Part shown: one piece after another, positions 23,526 to 34,281 of the stretch | Position numbering within the stretch: the first letter of the stretch is position 1 | Layout of the letters: each line of letters opens with the position of its first letter | Assembly (NCBI RefSeq): GCF_910592395.1 | Contig: NC_088319.1 | Span: 1,612,001 to 1,676,000, forward strand | Direction: 5' to 3' | Origin: Lineus longissimus | Lineage: Eukaryota; Nemertea; Pilidiophora; Heteronemertea; Lineidae | Length of the DNA stretch: 64,000 nt | The notes under the pieces: generated by a model | Database searches by the model: none | Told to the model about the DNA's origin: nothing | The model's input: only the letters and a program-made list of their open reading frames with translations | Translations under genes and position numbers: made by a program

Positions 23526-23922
23526 TAATATTCTGTCAAAACTCTCGCCTCTAGGGATTTCGACTCAATTTTAGCTCCAACTTCAAGGGTTTTGGTGTCA
23601 ATGACCAGGCACTGAGGGTTCAATTCCCTAATTCAAATATTAACTTGGCAACAATTGATCAATATTGATGTGAATTTGGTCTTGAAGTCATTTGTGTACA
23701 TGATCTCAGTGTATTTGTCTTTCATTAGCAATGATTTGGTGAGGTTTTCTGCTTGATATTTAGACATTATAGCTCAAGACTGTGCCCTGCAAACGAGTGA
23801 TTCATATCACTGCTTCCTGCAATTATATCATTGCTACTAGGTGCGATAAAAGATCGCTTGTCTGCAGAGAACTGATAAAAGCTGGGTTTGATGATTGCAT
23901 GTCACAGGCACCTGATGATCCC

Positions 23923-23984
23923 GCAAACAGGCAATTTTTGCTGCAAACAGGCAATTTTTGTCGCAAACAGGCAATTTTTGTCGC
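23923..23984 (+). repeat. 21-bp tandem triplet
   Basis: AAACAGGCAATTTTTGTCGC-like unit repeated three times. No gene was recognised around it. Confidence 0.85.
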
Positions 23985-24875
23985 ATGTGGTCATGATCAC
24001 GGATCCCAGCGATTTCAATGGGTGCTTTGCGGGATGTTTTAGTAATCAGTATTCTAAATCTTCGGATGTGTTTACTGGTGATTTGAATTCAGTCGTCATG
24101 ATTACTTGATATGACCTGAATACTTGTTCTTTGCTCATGACGTGCAAAAGACGTCATAAACGTAATTTTGGACGGAAAACACGGTGGTTTTGGATGGCAA
24201 AGATACAAAATAACGTCAGAGGTACAGGAATGCTCTCGTGAAGTGTTCTTTAAACTGCACTTTTTTGCGCCTCAAAAAAAAATTCTCAAAAAATTATGTT
24301 TTCACGACTTTTGGTTTGCCCTGCAATATTTCTCTCCTTTTTCTGAGACCCCCCCATTTTTTAGCCAATCGAGGTCTTTCGCGAAATCCGTGAAAGAAAT
24401 GCGGAACGAATTTGATGGTTATGAGGGGTGTCGCTTTTGACGTATCAACCATTTTGCTGTTCAAGACCATTCGTCGTTGTCATTCAATGTTGCGAACGTC
24501 TCGCGTACGGAATCTATATAGCTATTCATTCTTTCCATCTTATGTTTTCGCGCAGGACCGGACCAACTTAACATGGTGTAAATATTTGTCTAATAACAAG
24601 TTGTTATTTTTGACATTCATGACTGTTTTGAAAATGTTTCTGGAATGGTGAATGACTGAGAAGGTAATTTGGGCTGGTATTAGCTTCGGGCCAAGTGTTT
24701 CTTTTGTATCAAGCTTGAACATATCAATTTTTCTATTCCTCTTGTTCTAATAAAGATGTTTATATATGTCGTTGGTGGTGTGACCCTTCTGCAAGTATGG
24801 AATTGGCTGGGTCCCCTACCGGTGTATAACGGTGCAAGAAGGTTACAGTTAAAAGTGCTTAAAGATACAGTTTAC

Positions 24876-25327
24876 CTGTGACACACTATCAAAATCATCC
24901 CAACTGACCAAATTTCTGTGCCATGATATCGCAACTTGGAAAACATCGAGATTGAAATGGCAGGCGTCTTGGTGCCAATAATAAAGACGTTGTCTGTGGA
25001 CGCGTTTATGTTGGTGAAAATGATGTCATACCATGTAAAGTTCAAGGCTGAAGCCAGCGTTTCCCTGGCTGTTGGGTAGCCTGTGTCAGCGACGTCGACC
25101 AGAGTTCTTGGGGGGAAATCCCCAGCCAAACATAAATGGGCAGCCATTCGAACCTGAAATCGGGAGTTTCTGGGTTGTTGTAAATGCCCTTGAAAAGCAT
25201 TGTAGTTCGAATCTTCTTGCTCTGTGAAGAAATCCAAGGTCTCCTGTGATTTGTACATAGGATACCCAGCCGGTTCCAGAATTGCGGTGATCTGGGTCAC
25301 CCTGCCACTCTCATCCAAAATTGTAAA
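24876..25327 (-). CDS. Orphan protein-like block, possible terminal or partial exon
   Basis: A 147-codon open stretch on the minus strand beginning FTILDESGRVTQITAILEPA and containing RMAAHLCLAGDFPPRTLVDV and NASTDNVFIIGTKTPAIS. A good donor, CACAG/GTAAAC, ends it at 24876. No convincing acceptor precedes it; a TAA stops the frame at 25328. Composition looks protein-like. The opening LDESGRVTQ is reminiscent of SnoaL/NTF2-like folds, but that is a guess. It could be an exon of an unfound gene or a decayed remnant. Confidence 0.35.
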
Positions 25328-25499
25328 TTATTTTTGTACATAAAACAAGTCCAATCAAATGGCTTTGTCACCATGTATAATTTTGTCTAATTTGTGGTTC
25401 CTGGGCAACAATACTCCAGTCATTTCTCGCACTCATTTTCTCCCGTCATGGCAATATTTAAAAACTGCTTGCTGTATAGGGTGACGACGCACTTGTAGG

Positions 25500-25698
25500 A
25501 CAGTGGAACCTCCCTTAGCGGACACTTCTCTATTAAGGACAACCTCTCTATTAAGAACAACCTCTCTTTTAAGGACACTAGTTTTGGTCCCAAATCGATT
25601 GTCTCCATTCAATTTGACCTCTCTTATCAGGACAGCTCTCTTTCAAGGACAGAACTTGTCAGTTCCGAGAGTGTCCTTAATAGAGAGGTTCTACTGTA
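25500..25698. mobile_element. Pogo-like short element, inverted orientation
   Basis: It reads CAGTGGAACCTCCCTTAGCG to AATAGAGAGGTTCTACTGTA. Three tandem CTCTATTAAGGACAACC-like motifs near the left end show internal amplification. Confidence 0.88.
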
Positions 25699-25699
25699 C

Positions 25700-27996
25700 T
25701 CGCTATTAGGCACAAGAAATGAATTTGCATACAAATCCTTGTATTCTAGTATTTATTGCTTGCATGTCCTTCATTGAGATGTGGTTGTGTTTATCTGTAT
25801 TGTGACACTATTTCTATAGGCATTGTACAATTGTTCATACCACCAGCACCTTGGGGAATCGGTACCTCAGCTTCTCGAGAACTAGGCAGGTGTCCCAACT
25901 TGCCGAACTGGCCTGAAACAGTAGAATAAGGTGGAGAAGTTCATTACTAGCCCAGCAAACTTTAAAAGGCAATGCACATCAATTACCCTTTATAGATATT
26001 GTATAAGCAGTGTTTCCCGTGCATATTTATAGAGTTTTGTTGAACAACTTGAGGATGGTCAAAGGGGCCATAATACTTCAAATTTACCAGTGCCGCCATA
26101 TCATTCAAATCAAATTTAGAGAAAATTGGTCCGAGACCAACCATTTTGTTTGTTTCAAGTTGAGTTCCTTTGAATGTTGATTGAACATTTGTTCCAGTTC
26201 GAGGTTGTTTTTCTTTAACATGTAGATATGTGCACTGTTATAGTTGTTATTTATTTGAAGATCAGGCCACACCAATGGTTATCCTTGTGTTGAGGGCACC
26301 CTATAGCTCATGGATCACCAGGTACGCAGGACAAAACTTCCAGAATACTATATTTGTGGCCTAAATAACTCTTCGCCAAGCTGTCAAATGCTGTATTAGA
26401 ATTACAACTGTAAGTCCCAAATCCTGGTTTTGAATCCTGCTATCGGACATTTCTGTATTCCCTGCTGTGATGTTTCTGGTCAGTGTGAAACAAACTTGCC
26501 ATCTCCATATCTCCTTGAATGTCTCTACCCTGTATTGTGATGGAGATTCCAAAAATATCAGTGTCAACTTTAGGGATGTTGGTGGCCATGCGTACATTCA
26601 GAAATTACTCGTAGAAGCTACATTTGTATAGAGAGGTTAGGCACTGTCTTGATTCCTACTCCTATTATGAATTGGTTTTTGAACTCGGGAGTCGTTTTTG
26701 GAACTCAAGATGTCAGGAAGTGGTTAGACCCGAGTTGAAATGATATGACTGCTTTCGTTTTCATTGACAAAACTGTCAAGTAGTTTATACTGCAGAGTTG
26801 AAATGAGTTCATGCCACGATCGTTTCCCAACGGTAGGCTTCCATTCAATTTCATGACTGAAATAACTAAGGACAGGAACTCTAGAACACTTGGTTGCAGT
26901 GGAGCACTGCGCCTTGTTTTGGCGGCAGCGGTTTGTTATGGTTTGGCTACCATAACCACTTGGGTTCGTGCAGGATATATTGAAACAATCAAAATCACTT
27001 TGAGGTGTTTTCGAAATTGATACCTCAAGGTTGGCATTTGTTGCCTCGCCAAACACCACTTGGGTAGAAGTGTCATTTTGCCCAAAACCTTGGCTGTCAC
27101 TTCAGTTTTGGCTGACATTTTAGCTCCTATCTCTCAGTTCTTGGTGAACCCCCCAATACCGACAGTGAGATATCGATCCCCACAAACTCCTGTATCCAGT
27201 GACATCTTATGTTGGGCGAGAACTGCCTTGTAGGGAGTATGAGTCAGGACGGTGCGCAGCCTGTTGGATATTTAGAAGTCCACCTGTTTAGAATCGGTTC
27301 TCTTCTACGTCCCCTGATGAATGTTAATCATTCGCTTGTGTCTGATTGGTCGAAATTTACACAACCAAGTGTATTATTTTCATAAATAAATAATCACTGA
27401 ATCAGAATATGTTTCTTTTTGATTTCATTGATTCATTTTCATAAATTAGGAATTTGGTGCCCTATGTTGATGGAGGAATGTGCTGATGTTGTTTGTTAGT
27501 GAGGGCCCTCTTTTACAGATGGAGAGTAGGCCTACTATAAATTACTGACGAACAGTACTAACAGTTCCTTCTCGGAGTTCAGAGTTTTCGGACAGAAGAT
27601 TATTTTGATACTTATGCAAGAAGTCTCACTAATACCGACCAAAACAGTCTTGGTTTAACCATAAAACTTTTAATCACCAGATTGAAATATCAATGAGTTC
27701 AGGATAACCTCAAGATTTATCATTTTGTTCATCATCTGTCTATCTGAACCTTGCATCTGCCCATATCTGCAGACCCACAATTAGTTTTATAAGAACAGTT
27801 TGCCAAATTTCCCCCTATTTGACCCAAATATTACTTCACAGTATTTTTGCAAGTGACCTTCAGTCCTCCCAATGGATTATTGAAGGAGAGTGCTGTCGGC
27901 TCACAGAACTATTTGACAAATTTCAGGCCCAGTACTGAAAGTACTGATATGGGTTGGTAGCCGTGATCCGTCCCTTGATCTTGAGATCGTCCATCA
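25700..27996. other. Intergenic stretch with one small protein-like block and repeat remnants
   Basis: A minus-strand open stretch at about 26605-26440 reads NVRMATNIPKVDTDIFGIS and then SLFHTDQKHHSREYRNVR before a stop. It resembles coding sequence but lacks clear splice sites. A remnant related to the 6.2-6.7 kb intronic element lies at 27008-27180. Nothing else was recognised. Confidence 0.4.
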
Positions 27997-30900
27997 TCAG
28001 TGTTTTAGTTGAGCTGTTGTGACAGCTGTGTTTATACCACAAATTCCAGCTCCTCGTTTGATCCAGAAGTAGCCCTTGAGGCCCCACTTGGGGCCCCAGG
28101 AATTCTTCACGACCCAGTACGGTGTGTTCCCAAACCATCCGGAGTGTACGCCAAAACCGGTGATGAGGACCGCTGAAATACATAAGCCATTTGGTACTTA
28201 AGTGTTTTTCATATTGTGCTGGCCAAAGGTACTCAGTTGAACTCAGGAATGTGACCAGATCACCTTACCAAAAGATAGTGGTGTTGCACAACACTAGATT
28301 ATCCTTAGGGTAGGCCTCACCAATGCTCTTTCACGGAGTCAGTCGGTCAACTATGACACCAGCTGCCCAGGCCTGTGTAACATTTTAATTTGTCCTTTGG
28401 CCAAATTTATCGGGAAAACCCTTTCAATTTGAATACTATGTGTAACGAGCACTCTAGTTTGTCTCTGGCAAACTGGGATGCCGAGAGTTGGTTGTTGCTT
28501 ACCGTGATCTAAAGTTTTAGGGTTGCACATGATTGGATCGAATACCCCCGAGTGATAGAACTGTAGGAGTTCGGCGTTGAGGGCCACGGATAACGGCCCG
28601 GTCTCCATCAGTTGGTGGGCCATGGTTGTCTCGTTCTGAAATGATATAGCTCGATGAAGATCAACACTGTGAGTGGTAAGTTTGTGATGAATTATAACTG
28701 AACTGTTCCAGATTTAGAAAGTATAAATTCCGGGAGGGGGGCGCTCCCTTAGAAGGAGTACATATACATGTACCTCTAGTTATAAAGGTCCAGGAGAAAC
28801 TGGGTGGTCTGCTTGGGAATTATCTGTATAACTGTACATGTAATGTTGAGAACTCCATCTGCCCCAATTTAACTTGCTAACCATTCATTGGCAGAGTAAT
28901 GCTCCCTAAGAAGTCGCAAAAAACATGTTTTTGACAATGATTTTTAGCGAAAAATTTCAAAAAGAGTCATTCCCTCCCCCTCCCAGAGAGCACTTTCCCC
29001 CAAGACAGAAAGCTAGCTACGCCCCAGCCATTTTGGTGTGCCGGGATAAGACCCAAGAAATCCTTTACCTGGTCTATTGCCTTCCATCCAGTCACATTCA
29101 ACCCGGGCACAAACTTGGTCTTGTCGAGTTTGTCGAAGCATGTGACGTTACACCACCAGACGGGAGGACCGCAGAGGGTCTTGTTGAAGCCCGGGGGTGC
29201 ACACACGAAGCACGTTCCAGGGGCACCGCCGGCTCCTGCACAGTATTTGTAATCAGCCTCAGTTTCGAGGCCGCCCTGAAAAAGAATTCAGTGTGGACTG
29301 TTTACACATGCTTTGAGATCAATTAGGAGTGAGATAGGAGGTCTATCCCGTCTCCATCTTCATGACTTTCAGGATCAATTAGGCTGGTCCACTTACCACT
29401 TTTTGGATAAATTGATAAGCAAGGTACGGCCATCCACCAAACACGCCACAATCTGCCCGACCTCTGCAAGTCGAAGTGGTATAGAGATTAGAATTATTGT
29501 CTATAGATCTTAACCAGAATGAAAGGCTATAAAGTAGCGGTCTTCTTTTACTATTTCAGTGTGGTATTTGCTGGCATTTCAGCAGTATTTGCCAGCATTT
29601 CAGTAGTATTTGCCAGCATTTCAGCAGTATTTGCCTGCATTTCAGCAGTATTTGCCTGCATTTCAGCAGTATTTGCCTACATTTCAGCAGTATTTGCCTG
29701 CATTTCAGCAGTTTTTGCCTGCATTTCAGCAGTTTTTTCCGGCATTTCAGACTGTACTGTGGTCTACTTTCAACTCCAAGGACCAGTCACAACCTTGTTG
29801 GTCATTTATATTTCAATATCAAGTTGAGAGCTGTGAATTGGATATCAACAAGTTGGGTGTGTCGTAAGTGGTAGAAGCTTGCCCAGGAAAACTAGACTTA
29901 TCTTAACTTGGGACTCTGACTGCCTGGTAGACTTAGCTTCCCAAATCTGAGACCTAATGCCTGAATAATGCTTGGTCAAGGTAGGCCTACTATTTAATGG
30001 TGACAAGACCATCATGTGAGGAAACACTCTTTACTTGTGAAAGAATTTCCAACATACTTTGGGACGTCTTCTCCACCGTCACAGTCGACCACCTGTTCGA
30101 CGGAAAGGGACGTCAGGTTGTGACCTGCCATGGCCCACTGTCCCTCGATGTTACCAATGGTACTGCAACAGAAAAAGGGAGTTCATCAGTCTTTTTCAGA
30201 CTCCTGTGCAGTCCATTTCATCATCCTGATCGTCTTTGATCCTCAGTACTGACCAACAGGAAGAGGCTGGTCCACTGCATCCAGAGTGTAGTCTTTTCAA
30301 GATTTATTCCTCTTCCAAGGCAGGATGACCATTTTGTAAGCCACTATTGTTATATAATATTAATAAGGTTACTTTCAAACAGTACTGTAGTGTTGCAGTT
30401 CTCCCGCCAAACTCAAGGCCACATTTTGTACAATGCTTTCCCCTGATTGGTCAGTTTCGTTACGTCTTGTCAGGGTATAAAAACCCGCACGCGCTTCCGC
30501 GCAGCCCCTTCTTAGTTTTACCAGATCTCTCTCGCGTGTGCACGAGGAGACTGGCTGACGATAAGCACGTTTGTCAAGTCAAAGTTTGTCAATAAATTCA
30601 TGATCGCATACTCGGGACACTCGTTTTACCGTGGTTTATTCCATAGAAGGATGCAGGACGTGTCAAGGACCTCGGAAGGCAACCAGTAGTTTCAACTAAG
30701 CTACGGAGGATTCAGAATATAACACTATAATTTGTCACCAATTGGGTTTATTAGCCTAGCGACACGGTCTTCAGCCGGAGGTAGAATCCATTGCTCGCTA
30801 CTCCGATTTCGAACCTGGTGGGGTAATCATCTTACCCTTGTTAAGTCACAAGGTACGAGATGTCTCGGTTTTATGTCTCATTTGAAGGTTGAGCAAGCAA

Positions 30901-33016
30901 TTTAGGGTTGAGTGTCTTGCTCAAGGATATGAAGACGAAACACTATGATCCTTCCGAGAGTCCAACAGACACCTCCTGATAATGAGACTGGCGCTCTAAC
31001 CATAATGCAACTCGTATGGGACACACTGCCCCCGAAAACATCACTGCAAAAGAAGAAATGTGAGTTTTCATACCTGAATGCCCAGCAGGTTCCGCCACTT
31101 CCTTGGTCCTTCACGTCTGTCACCATCCCCTTCTCGTTCCAGTCAAACGCCGTCGGCAACGGGGCATTGAAATCTGTCGTCGTGTATTTTGAATTAGGAT
31201 GGACAGGCGCTTCTCTCTTCGGCATGAGGATTTTGGAACGGAACTCGGCGTATGACAGGTCGGCAAATTTGTTTGGTGCAAACTTCAATTCGCGTCCCCT
31301 GGAAAGGATATCAGGACTTTATAGCAAATTGCACTCGCATAATATTTCTACTGGTCCAAATGCTTAGCCCAAATGGTATGGTCCTGGCAATCCCTTCTAA
31401 ATTTGATGGACAGAACCATTTTCAATTTTCTAAGATTTTCAGTGAGAGGGAGACTGGTCAAACAGAAGAGACAATTGGCTAGATGAAGATTTACAAAATA
31501 GGCACTGGTGCAGTGGTGGATCAAAAATTTAGGAGGGGGGTGCAGCCCAACCTTGGAAGTGAGTGGTAATCTGAGGCCCTGCTCCCCTAGAAAGATTGGG
31601 TATTGCATTGTTGGATAAGTTAGATAGCTTACTCATATTCTTTGTTTAGAGAGATGATCTTTCGGACATTTTCCTGGAAAACCTGGAACCGCTCTTCATC
31701 TTTTTCTAGCGTCTTGTAAAATTTCCCATGGATCCCTTTCCATGACCTATAAGAGATTTTGTAAATTTTAAAGTTTGAAATGGGCTACTAGTAAAACATT
31801 GATATCATTCTTCTGCAAGTGATCTCACGGTCGTGTGTTACCATATTTGCATGACTTGGCCAAGTGACTCTGCCTCCTCCCATGTGGAGGAGCCTATATC
31901 CCTACACAGAGCAATGCAGGACTAGACTCCTAAGGCAGTGCATTGCATCACCCTGATTAGATCTCCTCATGGTGAGGGACAAGGCTGGTTCACTGCATCT
32001 GGAGTGTATGCAGGACCTACTGTGCTGCATTTTTGCTGGAATTGACCAGCTAATAGTGCGTATTTCAAGTTGAATATATGACTCTTTGATTGCCCATCAG
32101 TACAGTGCCGGACAGAAATTGAACTTTGTTAGAAATACATGTGTTGATCAATGTCAAAGTGATTCATTCAACGCACATTGATTTTTAGTCAAAAATAAAT
32201 TGGTCAAAGAATCTTATTTGGGTCAAGGCTGGCAAAACAATAGAAAGTCCTTAACTATTTGGTACTAGGACATGAGGGTCCATGGTCCCTATTTCAGGAC
32301 AGGCAAATAAACATGCATATACACACACAAATATCTCAAGCTTGACTTACCCAAAAAGCTCTCTCATTTCATCTTCACTGAAGTCGACGTCTTGATGTTG
32401 ATCAAAGCTTAAGACAGAAAATAAAGTACATTAAACTAGTAGTTAAGCTGTTTGATATCTAAGATCGACGTGTGTAACCAGCTTGTAATATACAGTAGAA
32501 CCTCTCTATTAAGGACACCCTCGCGCCTGACAAGTGCTGTCCTTAGTAGGGAGGTGTCCTGATGAGAGAGGTCAAATTGACTGGAAACAACCAATTTGGT
32601 GCCAAAACTACTAACTAGTGTCCTTAATAGAGAAGTTGTCCTTAATAGAGAGGTGTCTGCTAAGGGAGGTTCCACTGTAGTTTATTTGTCTTGGGCTATA
32701 TTATCAGAACTCTTTCAAAACGAAGTTAATGTCAATTTCAAGGGCGGGAGTAAGTTCTTTGTTTTCCAGAGATCAGACTCCGACCCTTGAAATTGACATT
32801 CATTTCATTCTGAAGGAGTTCTAATTGCTTTAAGATTTTAGGTTTTAGCCAAAATGGTGGTCCCCTTAAGGACACTTGGGTAGCTCTTCTAGAGCTAAGG
32901 ACAGATTGACAGGGCTGCTGAAAGATATTTCTGCCTTACCTGAAATACATTGCTGCCTGACCAACAGCGGCCATCATCAGGACGCAGGCCACGAACCAGA
33001 GATGTGACGAAGTCAT
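27997..33016 (-). CDS. Papain-family (C1A) cysteine peptidase with Cys-rich insertion, complete
   Basis: Secreted or lysosomal endopeptidase. Coding exons in transcript order: 33016-32940, 32407-32351, 31746-31633, 31298-31074, 30162-30058, 29463-29397, 29275-29069, 28635-28503, 28172-27997. They total 1161 nt, 386 residues plus TGA, all GT-AG with agreeing phases. A signal peptide (MTSSHLWFVACVLMMAAVGQ) is followed by an I29-type propeptide with an ERFNIN-like spacing (ERFQVFQENVRKIISLN) and NKFADLS. The mature start is near PLPTAFDW. Catalytic residues are visible: Gln and Cys in DQGSGGTCWAF, His in LDHAVL, Asn in VVKNSWG. The usual Cys three residues before the catalytic Cys is Gly. Residues after GGLETEADY carry an insertion with six Cys not seen in ordinary cathepsin L. 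I recall similar papain-like peptidases in protists and invertebrates but cannot check. Cathepsin L-like in class; no specific name assigned. Confidence 0.93.
29069..29275 (-). CDS. Cysteine peptidase exon encoding Cys-rich insertion
   Basis: A phase 0/0 exon of 69 codons. After GGLETEADYKYCAG it runs through TCFVCAPPGFNKTLCGPP and WWCNVTCFD to GLNVTGWKAIDQ. Seven Cys fall in about 45 residues where cathepsin L has a short loop with one or two. Asn-Lys-Thr, Asn-Val-Thr and a second Asn-Val-Thr are possible N-glycosylation sites. The neighbouring exon at 29463-29397 supplies RADCGVFGGWPYLAYQF. Confidence 0.9.
29562..29755 (+). repeat. 21-bp minisatellite, about 9 copies, inside a peptidase intron
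   Basis: The unit TATTTGCCTGCATTTCAGCA plus G is a multiple of three and so stays open in several plus-strand frames. It lies in the cysteine-peptidase intron between exons 30162-30058 and 29463-29397, on the opposite strand to the gene. Not coding on present evidence. Confidence 0.93.
30201..30296. mobile_element. Short dispersed repeat (ACTCCTGTGCAGTCC family), copy 1
   Basis: GACTCCTGTGCAGTCCATTT to GGTCCACTGCATCCAGAGTG. Relatives at 31918-32012 and 42429-42520 share the GTCCACTGCATCCGGAGTGT end. Confidence 0.65.
30386..30728 (+). mobile_element. Candidate solo LTR in peptidase intron
   Basis: Ordered LTR-like signals: CCAAT box on the minus strand (GATTGG, 30445-30450), TATAAAAA at 30476-30483, AATAAA at 30591-30596, then a short tail. 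Possible ends are TGTAGTGTT and AACACTA. No clear target duplication or second LTR was found, so this is tentative; a host antisense promoter is the alternative. Confidence 0.45.
30770..31015 (-). mobile_element. tRNA-derived SINE-like copy in peptidase intron
   Basis: The minus strand has GGTTAGAGCGCCAGTCTCAT, tRNA-like, and a GAGCAAGACACTCAACCCTA tail typical of invertebrate tRNA SINEs. It ends about 60 bp from exon 31074. Not a functional tRNA: the B box and acceptor stem are not intact. Confidence 0.6.
31074..31298 (-). CDS. Cysteine peptidase exon with prodomain end and catalytic Cys
   Basis: Acceptor ATCCTTTCCAG and donor GTATGA (minus strand). It covers KFAPNKFADLSYAEF, the activation region, the mature N-terminus PTAFDWNEKG, and DQGSGGTCWAF. 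The canonical papain motif is QGxCGSCWAF. Here the first Cys is Gly and Ser is Thr, while the nucleophile Cys and oxyanion Gln are kept. Confidence 0.92.
31918..32012. mobile_element. Short dispersed repeat (ACTCCTGTGCAGTCC family), copy 2
   Basis: Diverged copy ending GGTTCACTGCATCTGGAGTG, between peptidase exons 32351-32407 and 31633-31746. Confidence 0.5.
32491..32679. mobile_element. Pogo-like short element in peptidase intron 1
   Basis: TACAGTAGAACCTCTCTATT at the left and GGGAGGTTCCACTGTA at the right, flanked by TA. One of the best-preserved copies. Confidence 0.9.
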
Positions 33017-34281
33017 ATTGACAAGAGGAACCACCAAGCCCCGAGGTATCCTGGACCCAAAAATCAAAGCCGAGTGCCTACTGTCTAATAATACAGTAGA
33101 CTTATCACTCAAACAAGTCAGGAGTGTGTTGATATATACGATAAAATATCATGTGAAAGTTGTTATCGTTGCTGACCTAATTAAAGTGGGACAATAAGCC
33201 TATGATAGAACAGGCCTTTGATCTGGGACAGGATTCCCAATCATTGATTTCTGAACTGTACCAGGTCCAGAAAGTCCATCATTTGAAAGATTGTAATGGA
33301 CCAGCTGATACTTACACTAGATTCTTCGATCTAAGACCTGTTGTGAATTCGAAAAACTTCAGTCACGACGGAATATGATGTCATGACAACATCTGAGTTG
33401 GACAATTTAGGCATTATTTATAAAAACTGACATGTTAAATGGTATCAAACAACCATGTTCATGATCAATATTGAGGACTGGTCTTATATTGGTGAAATTT
33501 AAGTTATGTTATGTATTTGCTTAATTTTTAAAGACTTGTCTAATACTGTTGGGGTATGTTGAGGGCATTGGAGTTTGGATTCATTATTTCATTGTCTGTC
33601 TTGCCATACATTTTCATTCCTGGTCCCTTCGGAAGAGGTCAAGGCAACTTTGGAATTGGCCAGGGAGAGAAGTGGATGCAGAGCAGCATATTTTGGCCAC
33701 TTCAGTTAAAACCTTGACAACATGGTTCAAGCCATCGTCACTTTGCCAGGTGGCAGTCATTCCCGATTCCACATTTTAGGTAGCTCCAAAGGCGAGCCGT
33801 CGGACTTTGCATGGAATTTGGGTTCAAGCCTGGGTCCCAGCATGTACATCACGGATCAAGTCCTCGCTCCTTGCCACCCGTGAAAAGATGTGAAGCAGTG
33901 GTCTAGCTCGAGACTGTCTATTCCTGGGGAAGCTAGATTTCCGAGACTAATACAGCAAAGAACAGAATTGGGAAAATCGACGCCAAAAGAATATCCCTGA
34001 GATATCATTTCAAAGAGAGCAAACTCAATATTTCGTGAATACTTTAGTTTTATTGACTAGTCTGTAGGTACATGTACATTACAAGACTCGTGTGATATCA
34101 CAGGCAAACCTCTCTGAGTAACGCTTGATCTTCCAGGATTTTTAGAAATTTGAAATTGAATTTGAAAATTTCCAATTGCTTTAATACGAACTCAATACAA
34201 ATTCAGCATTGCTGTTGTGATGTATTTTGCACTCAATTGGCAAGGCACAAATTTCCAATCCACAACATAACCGTGTTCAAA
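33017..34281. other. Spacer: peptidase upstream region and NUDT8 3' end
   Basis: Both neighbours are transcribed leftward, so this holds the cysteine-peptidase promoter (near 33017) and the NUDT8 3' UTR (near 34281). A minus-strand AATAAA lies at 34054-34049. A 75-bp AT-rich segment at 34148-34225 has a diverged relative at 57545-57612. A weak tRNA-like motif (GTTCAAGCCTGG) lies near 33820. No TATA box was recognised. Confidence 0.5.
34049..34054 (-). terminator. Candidate NUDT8 polyadenylation signal
   Basis: AATAAA on the minus strand about 230 nt after the NUDT8 stop codon. Position only; no transcript data. Confidence 0.45.

Noticed and set aside
28925-29326. 133-residue plus-strand frame
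   Set aside because: It is the shadow of peptidase exon 29275-29069 on the other strand.
30895-31010. Functional tRNA-Met-like gene
   Set aside because: Only the anticodon-arm-like part is preserved, and it has the SINE tail GAGCAAGACACT.
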